NCBI RefSeq assembly: GCF_009604425.1
Contig: NZ_WEGI01000003.1
Span: 372,001-436,000, forward strand
Source: Nocardia aurantia
GTDB taxonomy: Bacteria > Actinomycetota > Actinomycetes > Mycobacteriales > Mycobacteriaceae
DNA length: 64,000 nt
Direction of reading: 5' to 3'
Program-made: the position numbers and the translations under genes
Part shown: piece by piece, positions 1 through 8,898 of the stretch
Position numbering within the stretch: the stretch's first letter is position 1
Layout: the number at the start of each line of letters is the position of its first letter
The notes under the pieces: generated by a model
What the model saw: only the letters and a program-made list of their open reading frames with translations
Told to the model about the DNA's origin: nothing
The model's database searches: none

Positions 1-707
1 TTGGTGTGGATGTGCTTGGCCGCGGTGTTCGGGTGCGCGTACTGGATGTGGTAGCCGTCGAGGAAGGCGTCCTGCATGATCTTCCAGTTCACCGGCTCGT
101 CGAAGCCCTCGGACTGCACGCAGACCTTCGGCCCGAGATCGTAGGAGGCGAGGATCGCGTCCATCTCCGGGCCCAGCCAGGCGGCCACGTCGATCTCGGC
201 GGCCGCGTCGTCGACCACCCAGACGAAGCCGTGCCGCACCTCGGTGGGAAGTTCGATCAGGCCGAGCATCGAGCGGTCCGGTTCGCCGAAGGTGTTGTCC
301 CGGGTGATGGTTCGCAGTTCGCCGTCGATGTCATAGGACCATCGGTGGTACGGGCACGAGAACAGTCGGCAGCGGCCGCGCTCCTCCTTCTCCAGCAGTG
401 CGCCCCGGTGCCGGCACAGGTTGACGAAGGTCTTCACCCCGCCATCGCGCTGGCGCACCACGATGACGGTGTTGCGCGGCAGTTGCAGGGTGAAGAAGTC
501 GCCCGCGCGCGGGATCTCGGAGCCGTGCGCGACGATCGAGGGCACCCGGCCGAAGATCAGATCGCGTTCCTGTTGTGCCACAGCGGGATCGGTGAACTCG
601 CGCGGCGCGAACCAGGTGATGTCGCCGAACTCGTCGGTGGTGTCGTTGCGCAGATGCGTCAGCGCGCGGCGAATGCGTTCCTCGCGGGGAGCCCCGACCT
701 CGGTCAT
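1..707 (-). CDS. Rieske 2Fe-2S aromatic-ring-hydroxylating oxygenase, alpha subunit (partial)
   Basis: This is the N-terminal ~235 residues of a Rieske non-heme iron oxygenase; the C-terminus lies beyond the window edge. The Rieske motif is visible as CRHRG followed 17 residues later by CPYH. Further on, LDGYHIQYAHP supplies histidines expected for the mononuclear iron site. The start is the ATG at 705-707 behind GGAGG. Such enzymes hydroxylate or demethylate a hydrophobic substrate using electrons from a reductase; the FMN/2Fe-2S reductase at 3611-4573 is the likely partner. The divergent promoter region carries an inverted repeat also found at the reductase and ligase genes. The exact substrate cannot be read from the sequence. 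Confidence 0.93.
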   Translation of the reverse strand, partial: MTEVGAPREERIRRALTHLRNDTTDEFGDITWFAPREFTDPAVAQQERDLIFGRVPSIVAHGSEIPRAGDFFTLQLPRNTVIVVRQRDGGVKTFVNLCRHRGALLEKEERGRCRLFSCPYHRWSYDIDGELRTITRDNTFGEPDRSMLGLIELPTEVRHGFVWVVDDAAAEIDVAAWLGPEMDAILASYDLGPKVCVQSEGFDEPVNWKIMQDAFLDGYHIQYAHPNTAAKHIHT

Positions 708-791
708 GGCGTGCCTCCAATGTCGTCCACCTGGCCCGGAGTGCGAACCGGGCGATCGGTCATATCAGTCTGAGCTGTCCGTATACTCCTC

Positions 792-814
792 TAAATCTAA
801 CTCATGTAGATTTA
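792..814. promoter_or_regulatory. Operator-like inverted repeat A (TetR-type)
   Basis: The arms TAAATCTA and TAGATTTA are perfect 8-bp inverted repeats around a 7-bp spacer, equivalent to AATCT-N9-AGATT. The site lies between the divergent oxygenase and acetyltransferase genes and matches sites near 2630, 3473, 3547 and 4581. Confidence 0.6.
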
Positions 815-829
815 TGTTGTAAACCGGCG

Positions 830-1828
830 ATGGGGATGAGGGCGATGATCAGCTACTCGTGGCGCGACGAACTCGGCGACGGCGATCGCGCGGCGGTCGA
901 ACGGCTCGTCGCCGAGGCCGCAGCCTACGACGCGGACGCCGGATTCGCGGTGATCCCGCCCGGTGATGTGCGCGCGACCGGCGCCGGGATCCGGCATCTG
1001 CCGATCACGGCGCGCAAGGATCTGCGCGGCGGCGCCGACGCGCCGATGGTGCTGGTGGCGTATCTGCGGCTGGTGGTGGACGCGGCCGGGCAGGGGACGA
1101 TCGGCTACACCGTGCATCCCGACTATCGCTCGCGCGGGGTCACCACCCAACTGGTCGAGGAGTTGGGCCTGTCGGTGTCCGGGCCCGGCGGCTGGTGTGA
1201 CACCGGCGCGACCGCGCTGCGCTGCTGGGCCTACGGCAGCCATCCCGCCGCGGAACGACTCACCAGGCGCTTCGAGGTGCGGCCGGTCGCCCGGCTGTGG
1301 ACCTTGCTGCGGCATCTGACCGGGCCGTTCGCCATGCCGCTGGACGAGGACGCGCCGCCGCCCGGATACGAGGTGAGCGCACCGCTGGATCTCGCCGATC
1401 CCGGCGCCGCCGCCCGGATCGAGTCCGTGGCGGCGCGCGCGGCCCTGACCTCGGCCCAGGCCGATCGGTTCGCGGAGGACCTCGCCGACCGCCGCGGCCG
1501 GGTCGTGATCGCGACTCGTGAGGGCGAGGACGCGGGATTCGCCTGGTTCGATCCATCTCCCGCCCCGCACGCGGAGTGGTCGGCCGGCTGGGTGCGAGCG
1601 CTCATGGTCGACCGGGATGTGCGCGGGCACGGGCTCGGCGCGGCCTTGCTGAGCCGGGCGCTGCACGAGGTCGCGGCCGGTGGGGCGCAGGTCGCGCTGC
1701 TACGCGTCGATCCTGAGAATCGCGCGGCGGTCCGGATGTGCCGGCTGCGATCGTTCGAGCAGGACGAGGCCCACGCCTGCTATCAGATCGGGGAGTGGGC
1801 CGGGCCGCCGATCTTCGCCCGCCGCTGA
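830..1828 (+). CDS. Tandem GNAT-family acetyltransferase (MshD-like architecture)
   Basis: A 332-residue protein with two GNAT-like halves. The second half has the acetyl-CoA-binding pattern RDVRGHGLGAALL near residue 265 and a typical ending around RVDPENRAAVRMC. The first half has VHPDYRSRGVTTQLVEE, a weaker version of the same loop. Two GNAT domains in ~310-330 residues is the layout of mycothiol synthase MshD, but overall similarity is not strong enough to assign that role. The start could also be the ATG at 836 or 845. It is divergent from the Rieske oxygenase and shares its operator-bearing promoter region, so it may be co-regulated with it. Confidence 0.75.
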   Translation: MGMRAMISYSWRDELGDGDRAAVERLVAEAAAYDADAGFAVIPPGDVRATGAGIRHLPITARKDLRGGADAPMVLVAYLRLVVDAAGQGTIGYTVHPDYRSRGVTTQLVEELGLSVSGPGGWCDTGATALRCWAYGSHPAAERLTRRFEVRPVARLWTLLRHLTGPFAMPLDEDAPPPGYEVSAPLDLADPGAAARIESVAARAALTSAQADRFAEDLADRRGRVVIATREGEDAGFAWFDPSPAPHAEWSAGWVRALMVDRDVRGHGLGAALLSRALHEVAAGGAQVALLRVDPENRAAVRMCRLRSFEQDEAHACYQIGEWAGPPIFARR

Positions 1829-1937
1829 CATCGCGACTCCGCCCACGTGCGCTGCCGCCGCGAGCGGCTGCCGTCCTCGCGCGGCCCTGCCGGCCGCGGC
1901 CCGGCACCGTTCATGCCCGAGCCGGGGTCGATCCCGC

Positions 1938-2588
1938 TCACGCCTCGAGCGCGCTGGGTTCCGCCGCGATCGCCTCGTCGCGGACCACACCGTGCAGGAA
2001 ACTGCGAATCATCTCCTCGTACAACCGTTTCGAGGTGCGGTCGTTGGCCGCCAGCGCGCGGGCCAGCGCCGGCTGGGAGGCCGGGTCGACGTTCGGGAAG
2101 ATGGTCGCGCGACTGCTGGGGGAGCGGACCGCTTCGGTGAGAACCGCTCCGAGCGTGAGCCTTTCCATCCCGTCCAGGATCTGCACGTGCAGATGGTCGG
2201 GGACCCCGGACGCGGTGAGGAACTGCGCGGCGTCCTCGTAGCGGCGCAGCAGCACCGTGCGCGGCAGCGCCTCCAGCAGCACCGGCGCCGCGTTGCGATG
2301 GCGCAGGATGCCGGTCCGGAAGTTGAGGCCGAGGGTCACGAAGTACTCGGGCCAGTCCGGGCCCGGCTTGCGGCGGGGCAGCGAGACGTCGCCGATCACG
2401 TGCAGGGCGATCGCGGACATCAACTCCGCCTTGTCCGCGAAGTGGTAGTACAGCGACGGGGCCTGCACCCCGAGATGTTTGGCCAGGCGCGGGACGCTGA
2501 AGGCGTCCAGGCCCTCGGTATCGATGATCTCCAATGCCGCTGCGACAGCGGCGGATCGGCTGATCAAGGGTTTCGACGGTCGCGGCAT
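1938..2588 (-). CDS. TetR/AcrR-family transcriptional regulator
   Basis: A 216-residue regulator. An N-terminal TetR helix-turn-helix is clear (RLAKHLGVQAPSLYYHF, residues ~35-51), followed by an alpha-helical ligand domain of TetR_C type. It sits in the middle of the oxygenase/reductase/ligase cluster. An AATCT-N9-CGATA site lies about 40 bp upstream of its ATG, matching the cluster's operator pattern, so autoregulation and control of the neighbouring catabolic genes are likely. The effector is unknown; an acyl-CoA or aromatic pathway intermediate would be usual for this setting. Confidence 0.88.
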   Translation of the reverse strand: MPRPSKPLISRSAAVAAALEIIDTEGLDAFSVPRLAKHLGVQAPSLYYHFADKAELMSAIALHVIGDVSLPRRKPGPDWPEYFVTLGLNFRTGILRHRNAAPVLLEALPRTVLLRRYEDAAQFLTASGVPDHLHVQILDGMERLTLGAVLTEAVRSPSSRATIFPNVDPASQPALARALAANDRTSKRLYEEMIRSFLHGVVRDEAIAAEPSALEA

Positions 2589-2629
2589 GGCTCGCTCTCG
2601 ATACGGGGGCCGGGGCTTCGGGCGGGGCT

Positions 2630-2648
2630 AATCTACGGTGATTCGATA
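2630..2648. promoter_or_regulatory. Operator-like site B (degenerate)
   Basis: AATCT-N9-CGATA upstream of the TetR gene. The left half-site is exact and the right half is two bases off the AGATT consensus of sites A and D. It is the weakest of the five sites, but its place before the regulator gene suits autoregulation. Confidence 0.4.
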
Positions 2649-2677
2649 ATCCTATCGGTCCGCGCGTCGCCGGCGCC

Positions 2678-3457
2678 TCAATGCCCGGAGGTGCCGCCGT
2701 CCACCGCGATGGTCGATCCGGTGATGTAGGAGGAGGCCCGGCCGGCCAGGAACACCACGGCCGCGCCCACCTCCCGCAGGGTCGCGGGGCGGCCCAGCGG
2801 GCAGCCGCGCAGGAATTCCGCGAGCGTCTCCGGCGGCATCTCGGCGATCATGTCGGTCTCGACGAAGCCCGGCGCGACGGCGTTGACCCGGATGCCGCGC
2901 CGCCCCGACCACTGCCCGGCGAGATCGCGGGTGAGCCCGATCAGGCCCGCCTTGCTGGCCGAATACGCCGCCTGCGGCAGCACCGAGCCGATCAGCCCCA
3001 GCATGCTGGAGACGTTCACGATGGCCGAGCCCGGCGGCATCACGCGGGACGCGGCCTGCGCCATCCAATACGCGCCGAGCAGGTTGATGTCCAGCACCGC
3101 GCGGAAATCGGCGGGCAGTTCCCGGCTCGCGGGGGCCACGTGGCTCACGCCCGCGTTGTTGATCAGCACGTCGACCCGGCCGAAGGCCGCGGTCGTGGCC
3201 TGCACCAGCGCGTCGCATTCGGCGGGATCGGTGACGTCGGTGGGCACGACGAGGCACCGGCGGCCCAGCGCGCCCACCTGCGCGGCCACCTCGTCCAGCG
3301 GTCCGCGCCGGCGGCCCGCCACGACGATGTCCGCCCCGGCCTCCGCCAGCGACCGCGAGATCCCCGCCCCGAGGCCGCTGCCGCCGCCGGTGACGATCGC
3401 GACCGTGCCGTCGAGCCGGAACAGGCTCAGTACGTCGCCGGGTACCGGGGTCGTCAT
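2678..3457 (-). CDS. Short-chain dehydrogenase/reductase (SDR)
   Basis: A 259-residue classical SDR. The NAD(P)-binding motif TGGGSGLGAG is near residue 21, NNAGV near 106, and the catalytic set is a Ser in NVSSMLGL followed by YSASK. The C-terminal GSTIAVDGG is typical of FabG-like reductases. Within this cluster it probably oxidises or reduces a hydroxy- or keto-intermediate after the Rieske oxygenase or during CoA-dependent side-chain degradation. It is divergent from the reductase gene, with two operator-like repeats in between. Confidence 0.92.
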   Translation of the reverse strand: MTTPVPGDVLSLFRLDGTVAIVTGGGSGLGAGISRSLAEAGADIVVAGRRRGPLDEVAAQVGALGRRCLVVPTDVTDPAECDALVQATTAAFGRVDVLINNAGVSHVAPASRELPADFRAVLDINLLGAYWMAQAASRVMPPGSAIVNVSSMLGLIGSVLPQAAYSASKAGLIGLTRDLAGQWSGRRGIRVNAVAPGFVETDMIAEMPPETLAEFLRGCPLGRPATLREVGAAVVFLAGRASSYITGSTIAVDGGTSGH

Positions 3458-3472
3458 GATTCCATCCTGAAA

Positions 3473-3491
3473 ATCTAATAGTCATAGGTTT
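3473..3491. promoter_or_regulatory. Operator-like site C
   Basis: AATCT-N9-AGGTT, 16 bp upstream of the SDR start codon. It has the same 5-9-5 geometry as site A, with one arm mismatch. Confidence 0.5.
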
Positions 3492-3546
3492 GTGGGGTGA
3501 ACCTGCTGTGGAGCAGCGAGTTCGAACCCGCACCTTGCTTGTCATT

Positions 3547-3565
3547 AATCTAATGCCTTAAGATT
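3547..3565. promoter_or_regulatory. Operator-like site D
   Basis: AATCT-N9-AGATT with perfect arms, between the divergent SDR and reductase genes and close to the reductase start. It is identical in both half-sites to site A. Confidence 0.55.
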
Positions 3566-3610
3566 TAATATCGCAAGTGACGGCCGGTTCGGGTGGTGGG
3601 AGGAAGCTTC

Positions 3611-4573
3611 ATGGATGGTTCCGGCGGGCCGGTCGAGCACCGGATGCGCGTGGTCGCCAAGACGACCGTGGCCCGGGACGTGGTCGCCGTTCGCCTGGCC
3701 GAACCCGACGGCGGGCCGGTTCCCGCCTGGTCGCCGGGTGCGCACCTCGATCTGGTCCTCGACGAAGGGCTCGTCCGGCAGTATTCGCTGTGCGGCGACC
3801 CGGCCGACGACCGGCACCTGACGGTGGCGGTCCTGCGCGAGGCCGCGGGCCGCGGCGGCTCGATCCGCGTGCACGACAAGCTGGAGGAGGGCGACCTCGT
3901 CGAGGTCCGCGGGCCGCGCAACAACTTCGCGCTGGCCGGCGCGCTCGGCTATCTGTTCGTCGCCGGGGGCATCGGGATCACGCCGCTGCTGCCGATGATC
4001 GGCGCGGTCGCCGCGGCGGGTGCGCCCTGGCGGCTGCTGTACGGCGGGCGGACCCGGGCGAGCATGGCCTTCGCCGGCGAACTGGCCGCCACGCATCCCC
4101 GACAGGTCGCGATCCACCCGCAGGACAGTCACGGGCTGCTGGACATCGAGGCGGCCCTGGCCGCGGCGGCGCCGGGGACCGCCGTGTACTGCTGCGGTCC
4201 CGAGCCGCTGTTGCGGGCGGTCGAGGACGCGGTCCGCGATCACGAGGGGCTCACGCTGCACGTGGAGCGGTTCGCGCCGAAGGTGGTGCCGGTGACCGCG
4301 GCCGACGGGGAGTTCGAGGTGGAGCTGGCGCGTTCGGGTGCGGTGGTCACCGTGCCCGCCACGGCCTCGATTCTCGACGCGCTGGAGGCCGCCGGGGTGC
4401 GGACCGACTACTCCTGCCGCGAGGGCACCTGCGGCACCTGCGAGGTGGCCGTGCTGGCGGGCACGCCCGACCACCGGGACTCCGTTCTGACCGCCGAGGA
4501 GCAGGCCGCGGGCGACGTGATGATGCCGTGTGTCTCACGCTGCCTGGGGATCCGGCTGGTGCTCGACCTCTGA
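3611..4573 (+). CDS. PDR/VanB-type FMN and 2Fe-2S oxidoreductase (oxygenase reductase)
   Basis: A 320-residue phthalate-dioxygenase-reductase-type protein. Domains in order: flavin-binding barrel with RQYSLCG; NAD-binding domain with GGIGITPLLPM; and a C-terminal plant-type ferredoxin with CREGTCGTCE and a distal Cys (C-x4-C-x2-C then C about 30 residues later). It passes electrons from NAD(P)H to a Rieske oxygenase, and the orphan alpha subunit at 1-707 is the natural partner. The ATG at 3611 is chosen because GGAGG lies 7 nt upstream; an in-frame GTG at 3593 is the alternative. An operator-like site precedes it. Confidence 0.92.
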   Translation: MDGSGGPVEHRMRVVAKTTVARDVVAVRLAEPDGGPVPAWSPGAHLDLVLDEGLVRQYSLCGDPADDRHLTVAVLREAAGRGGSIRVHDKLEEGDLVEVRGPRNNFALAGALGYLFVAGGIGITPLLPMIGAVAAAGAPWRLLYGGRTRASMAFAGELAATHPRQVAIHPQDSHGLLDIEAALAAAAPGTAVYCCGPEPLLRAVEDAVRDHEGLTLHVERFAPKVVPVTAADGEFEVELARSGAVVTVPATASILDALEAAGVRTDYSCREGTCGTCEVAVLAGTPDHRDSVLTAEEQAAGDVMMPCVSRCLGIRLVLDL

Positions 4574-4580
4574 GTCGCTT

Positions 4581-4599
4581 AAACTACGGACATTAGATA
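4581..4599. promoter_or_regulatory. Operator-like site E
   Basis: AAACT-N9-AGATA, one mismatch per arm to AATCT-N9-AGATT, located 70 bp upstream of the acyl-CoA ligase gene and just after the reductase stop. Confidence 0.42.
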
Positions 4600-4669
4600 A
4601 AAGGTGACGGGCGTCACGCTCTGTGCAACCTCCCGGCAACGCCGGATTCGACAAGGAAGTTGAGGAGAG

Positions 4670-6187
4670 ATGGCAGCGACAATCGGATCCGCCCTGAGCT
4701 GGTGGGGCCGGGTGAAGGGGGACCGGACCGCGATCGTCGTCGACGACGAGGAGCTGACCTACCGGCAGTTGCGGGACTGGTCGAGCCGGATCGCGCGTGA
4801 CCTCGCGGGCCGTGGGATCGTCCCCGGCGATCGGGTGGGCGTACTCGGTCCCAACTCGCTGACCTGGCCGGTCGTCGCGCTCGGCGTGATGAAGGCGGGC
4901 GCGGTCGTGGTGCCGCTCAACCCCCGGATGCGCCCGGCCGAGCTGCGCAAGGTGCTCGACGACGCGGGCGCCCGGGTGGTGACGGCGCCGGACGGCTACG
5001 ACGAACTGATCGACGGAACGCTGGCGCTCGGCGACGCCTTCGACCGGATCGGGTTCACGGAGCTGGCGGAACTGCGCGCGGGCGGCCCCGACGACTTCCG
5101 CATCGACCTCGATCCCGACGAACCGACCACGCTGCTGTTCACCAGCGGATCCACCGGGCTGTCGAAGGGCGTCGTCTGCACCAACCGGACGCTGCTGAAC
5201 ATCGTGTTCGAGGCCTCGCTGGTCGAGGAGGGCTTCTTCCCGGGAACCACCTCGCTGCTGGTGCTCCCGCTGGTGTTCACACCCGGCCTGGTCTGGGGCC
5301 TGCTGATGGCCGTGGTGCTCGGCGGCACGATCGTGATCGAGCCCGATTTCGTGCCGGCCCGCGCCGCGCGGCTGGTGGCGCAGCGGCAGGTCCGGGCGAT
5401 GTTCGGTGTGCCGCTGGTATTCGAATCCATCTCGCGCACAGCGGAATTCGAAGAGGCCGACATGAGCTCGGTGCGCACCGCGATCGTCGGCGGCGCCGCG
5501 GTGTCACCCGAGCTGCTGGAGCGCTGGGCGAAGAAGGGCGTGGCGCTGCGGCAGATCTACGGCATGACCGAGGCCGGCGGCGTCGCCACCGCGACCCTCG
5601 TCGAGGAGGCGGCCGACTACCCGCAGTGGTGCGGTTCCGGCTCGATCTTCACCGAGTTGCGGGTGGTCGGCGCGGACGGCCGGCCCGCGGCGCCGGGCGA
5701 GGAGGGGGAGATCCTGCTGCGCGGGCCGGGTGTCACGCCGGGCTACTGGAACGATCCCGAATCGACCGCGACCGCCTTCGCCGACGGCTGGCTGCACAGC
5801 GGCGACCTGGGAAAACAGGACGCGGACGGCCGGTTGCAGTTCGTCGACCGCCTCAAGGATCTGATCATCACCGGCGGCATCAACATCTCCCCGGTCGAGC
5901 TGGAACGGGTGATCGGCCAGCTCGACGGCGTGGAGGAGGTCGCGGTGATCGCCGCCCGCGACGACCGTTTCGGCGAGACCCCCGCCGCGATCGTGAAGGT
6001 GTCCGGCGAGGTCGACGAGGCCCGCATCATCGACCACTGCAATGCCCTGGTCGCCGACTACAAGGTGCCCCGCTACGTGATCCTGCGCGACGAACCACTG
6101 CCCCGGCTGCCCAGCGGGAAACTGGCGAAGACCGCGATCCGCGCCGAATACCGTGATGTGGCAGACCGTTTCGAGAAGTTGCGGTGA
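4670..6187 (+). CDS. AMP-forming acyl/aryl-CoA synthetase
   Basis: A 505-residue class I adenylate-forming enzyme. The P-loop TSGSTGLSKG (residues ~158-167), the YGMTEAGG motif (~302), the GWLHSGDLG region and the C-terminal lysine context PRLPSGKLAKTA are all present, so it should be catalytically complete. It activates a carboxylic acid to an acyl-AMP and then an acyl-CoA. GAGGAGAG directly precedes the ATG. Its stop overlaps the start of the enoyl-CoA hydratase gene, indicating one operon. In this cluster it presumably primes an aromatic, alicyclic or fatty acid for CoA-dependent degradation; the substrate is not determined. Confidence 0.93.
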   Translation: MAATIGSALSWWGRVKGDRTAIVVDDEELTYRQLRDWSSRIARDLAGRGIVPGDRVGVLGPNSLTWPVVALGVMKAGAVVVPLNPRMRPAELRKVLDDAGARVVTAPDGYDELIDGTLALGDAFDRIGFTELAELRAGGPDDFRIDLDPDEPTTLLFTSGSTGLSKGVVCTNRTLLNIVFEASLVEEGFFPGTTSLLVLPLVFTPGLVWGLLMAVVLGGTIVIEPDFVPARAARLVAQRQVRAMFGVPLVFESISRTAEFEEADMSSVRTAIVGGAAVSPELLERWAKKGVALRQIYGMTEAGGVATATLVEEAADYPQWCGSGSIFTELRVVGADGRPAAPGEEGEILLRGPGVTPGYWNDPESTATAFADGWLHSGDLGKQDADGRLQFVDRLKDLIITGGINISPVELERVIGQLDGVEEVAVIAARDDRFGETPAAIVKVSGEVDEARIIDHCNALVADYKVPRYVILRDEPLPRLPSGKLAKTAIRAEYRDVADRFEKLR

Positions 6188-7023
6188 GCCCGGTCGTGGC
6201 GGATCCGGTGGTGCTGTTCGAGCGTGTGGGTGAGGTGGCGGTGTTGCGCCTGCATCGGCCGGATCGGCTGAACGCGTTCACCGTGCGGATGCGTGAGGAG
6301 TTGGAGGCGGCGTTCGATCGCTGTGACGCCGACGACGAGGTGCGGGCGGTGGTGCTGACCGGGTCGGGGCGGGCGTATTGCGCGGGCGCCGATCTCGCCT
6401 CGGGCGCAGACACTTTCGTCGCGGAGCCGGTCGGCGGCGAGGTGCCGCCGGACGAGGGCGGGCTCGTGTCGTTGCGGATCTACCGCTCGACCAAGCCGGT
6501 GGTGGTGGCGGTCAACGGTCCCGCGGTTGGTGTCGGTGTGACCTCGACCCTGCCCGCCGATATCCGGATCGCCTCGGACACAGCGCGTTTCGGGTTCGTG
6601 TTCACCCGGCGCGGGCTGGTGCCGGAGGCGTGTTCGTCGTGGTTCCTGCCGCGGATCGTGGGTATCGCCACGGCGCTGGAGTGGACGTTGAGCGGCCGGT
6701 TGATCGACGCGCCGGAGGCCCTGGCCAAAGGGCTTGTGCGCGAAATCGTTCCGCCGGAGCGGGTCGTGGAGCGGGCGATCGAGCTGGCCCGTGGTCTGGT
6801 GTCGGGGACCGCGCCGGTGTCGGTGGCGCTGACCCGTCGGATGTTGTGGTCGATGCTCGGCGCCGAGGGTCCGGAGGTCGCGCACGCGATGTAGTCCCGG
6901 GGTATCTACGAGCGCGGCCGGTCCGCCGACATCCGCGAGGGTGTCGAGGCGTTCCTCGACAAGCGGGAGCCGCGGTTCGTCGACCGGGTCTCCGACGGGC
7001 TACCGGACCTGTTCGAGCCCTGA
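6184..7023 (+). pseudogene. Enoyl-CoA hydratase/isomerase interrupted by an in-frame amber codon
   Basis: Starts at a GTG overlapping the ligase stop. The first 236 residues are a normal crotonase: GRAYCAGADLA, NGPAVGVG and RGLVPEACSSW include the oxyanion-hole and acid/base regions. A TAG at 6892-6894 then stops the frame. The same frame continues for 42 more codons to the TGA at 7021, encoding SRGIYERGRSADIREGVEAF, the usual crotonase C-terminal trimerisation and active-site-lid segment. A single base change from GAG, CAG or AAG would explain the stop. It may be a recent nonsense mutation, a sequencing error, or a partly active truncated enzyme. Confidence 0.85.
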
Positions 7024-7109
7024 ACGGTCGTTTATAACAAGCGAAACAGTGCCGCGACTCCGATGATCAAATCCGGCGGTTCGCCGGAATCGGGCGGCAT
7101 GATGTCGCC

Positions 7110-8030
7110 ATGCGACCATTTGCTCGATTGTTGCAGGCTGCCGTGGCCGGCATGCTGGTACTGGTGGCCGGTCACGCGGCCTCGGCGGCTCCCACCGCGA
7201 ACGTCACGCACGCACAGCTGCCCTTCTGGCCGACCGCCGAGCCGGACGGCGTGCAGGCGCCGGAGGCCGAACTGGCCGACGGCATCACCGGCACGGTGCT
7301 GTGGTCGCGGGAGGCGAACACCCCGGTCCCCATCGCCAGCATCACGAAGGTGATGACGGCGCTGGTCGTGATCAACGCCGGCGACCTCGAACGGAACGTC
7401 ACGGTGCCGGAGGGCATCATCGCCTACGACCGTGAATACGGTGCCAGCACCGCGGATCTCGTTCCCGGCGAGGTCCTCACCACCCGGCAGTTGCTGTACG
7501 CGCTGATGCTGCCGTCCGGCTGCGACGCCGCCTACACCCTCGCCGAGGAATACGGGCCCGGCCAAGGCGCCTTCATCGCCAAGATGAACGACACCGCGCG
7601 TCAATTGGGCATGGCGGGAACACATTTCAGCGACCCCAGCGGCCTGCCGGACCCCACCGACTACTCCACCTACTCCACGGCGTCGGACCTCGTGAAACTC
7701 GGTCTGCGCGCGATGAACCTGCCGGTGTTCCGCGAGATCGTCGGACAGCAGAACTATCACCTCGCGGCAGGCCCGGGTAACCGCGAGCACGACTGGCGGA
7801 CCACGAACCGGCTGCTGCGCGACTATCCCGGTGCGGTGGGTATCAAGACCGGGTCCACCGACGCCGCCGGAACCTGCCTGCTGTTCGAGACGGTCCGGGG
7901 CGGCCTGCCGATGATCGGAGTGGTCCTGCACAGCTCACCGGACAGCGGCGCCGTCGCGGCGGCCGACGCCGCCCACATGCTCAACTGGGTCTACGACCCC
8001 ATCCTGAGCGTGTTGCCGATCGGCCCCTGA
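7110..8030 (+). CDS. Secreted D-alanyl-D-alanine carboxypeptidase (peptidase S11)
   Basis: A 306-residue penicillin-binding-type serine hydrolase with an N-terminal signal peptide (hydrophobic core residues 7-22, cleavage probably after AASA). Active-site motifs: SITK (Ser77, Lys80), an SxN-type motif with Cys in place of Asn (LPSGCDAA, ~residue 131), and KTGST near 247. It would trim the terminal D-Ala from peptidoglycan pentapeptides outside the membrane. No C-terminal membrane anchor is seen. The Cys in the second motif is unusual relative to the common SGN. It stands alone between the catabolic cluster and a lipoprotein gene. Confidence 0.9.
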   Translation: MRPFARLLQAAVAGMLVLVAGHAASAAPTANVTHAQLPFWPTAEPDGVQAPEAELADGITGTVLWSREANTPVPIASITKVMTALVVINAGDLERNVTVPEGIIAYDREYGASTADLVPGEVLTTRQLLYALMLPSGCDAAYTLAEEYGPGQGAFIAKMNDTARQLGMAGTHFSDPSGLPDPTDYSTYSTASDLVKLGLRAMNLPVFREIVGQQNYHLAAGPGNREHDWRTTNRLLRDYPGAVGIKTGSTDAAGTCLLFETVRGGLPMIGVVLHSSPDSGAVAAADAAHMLNWVYDPILSVLPIGP

Positions 8031-8190
8031 GCCGTCCGAGCACGTCCGGATCTGTTGCGTGCCGGGCTTTTCCGGCTCGATGATCGGCTGCGTCCGTGGC
8101 GGGTTCGGCAGCGGGCCATTTTCGGCGGAAGCACGGGCCATATTTCCCCGGGCGGTTAACGAAAGCCGGCGGCGACGGGAAGACTGACCC

Positions 8191-8724
8191 GTGATGATCA
8201 AGAGAATCCTTGTCCTGTTCGCGTGTGTGGTCGCCGCCGGCTGCGCGACGAACGACGACCACACCGCCACTTCCACGAGCGCCGGCGCCACGACCAGGGC
8301 GACCTCCGGTCCGAACTGCCCGTACCGGGCGAACAGCGGCTTCTGTTTCACGCCTCCGGCGGGCACGACCGCCCAGGAATCCGGCGACAAGGTCGTCTTC
8401 GCGCTGGGGACCGAACCGAGAGCGGCGCAAGACCTGGTGGTGCGGACGGAGATGTTCCCCGCGACACCCGAATTCGTCTCCAGCCGTCGCGATTTCGCGC
8501 GCGGCAGCACGGGCGCACCCGACGTCGTCGTGCTCGAGGACGTCGACATCGCGGGTGGCAAGGGGTTCTACGTGGCGACGCAGTCCACCTCGAACGTGCT
8601 GGTCACCGCACTCGTCCCCGACGGCGACAAGTTCCACGAATGCACGGTGAACGTGTACACGACGGACAAGGACGCGCTGGCGAACGAGATCCAGGCCTGC
8701 AAGACCCTGAAGCTCGCGAGCTGA
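8191..8724 (+). CDS. Small secreted lipoprotein, unknown function
   Basis: A 177-residue predicted lipoprotein. The N-terminus IKRILVLFACVVAAGC ends in a lipobox (VAAGC), followed by a Thr/Ser-rich linker. The mature part has Cys residues in the CPYRANSGFC region and near the C-terminus (ECTVN, QACKTLK) that could form disulfides. GTG 8191 and ATG 8194 are adjacent start choices. I recognise no family. A strong hairpin lies 14 bp after its stop. Confidence 0.75.
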   Translation: MMIKRILVLFACVVAAGCATNDDHTATSTSAGATTRATSGPNCPYRANSGFCFTPPAGTTAQESGDKVVFALGTEPRAAQDLVVRTEMFPATPEFVSSRRDFARGSTGAPDVVVLEDVDIAGGKGFYVATQSTSNVLVTALVPDGDKFHECTVNVYTTDKDALANEIQACKTLKLAS

Positions 8725-8737
8725 CGTCACCGGTGAC

Positions 8738-8768
8738 ACCGGTGCGGTCCCCGCGTGACCGCACCGGT
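8738..8768 (+). terminator. Hairpin terminator after the lipoprotein gene
   Basis: Perfect 12-bp stem (ACCGGTGCGGTC and its complement) around a 7-nt loop, placed right after the lipoprotein stop. There is no T-run, as is usual in actinobacteria. Confidence 0.6.
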
Positions 8769-8898
8769 AGGTGGCGCGTCCCCGAGCGGCCCTCGCGAGC
8801 CGGCATCGGGCCGCGCTCGCGCCCGCCGCTCTCCGGCGGACTTCGACGCCCTATCGTCTTCGTGGTATGCGGCAGACACCCGAAGTGAAAGACCATCC

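Noticed and set aside
3516..3532. tRNA T-arm-like sequence (GAGTTCGAACCCGC) in the SDR/reductase intergenic region
   Set aside because: No acceptor, D or anticodon arm can be formed around it; it is a chance TTCGAA palindrome.
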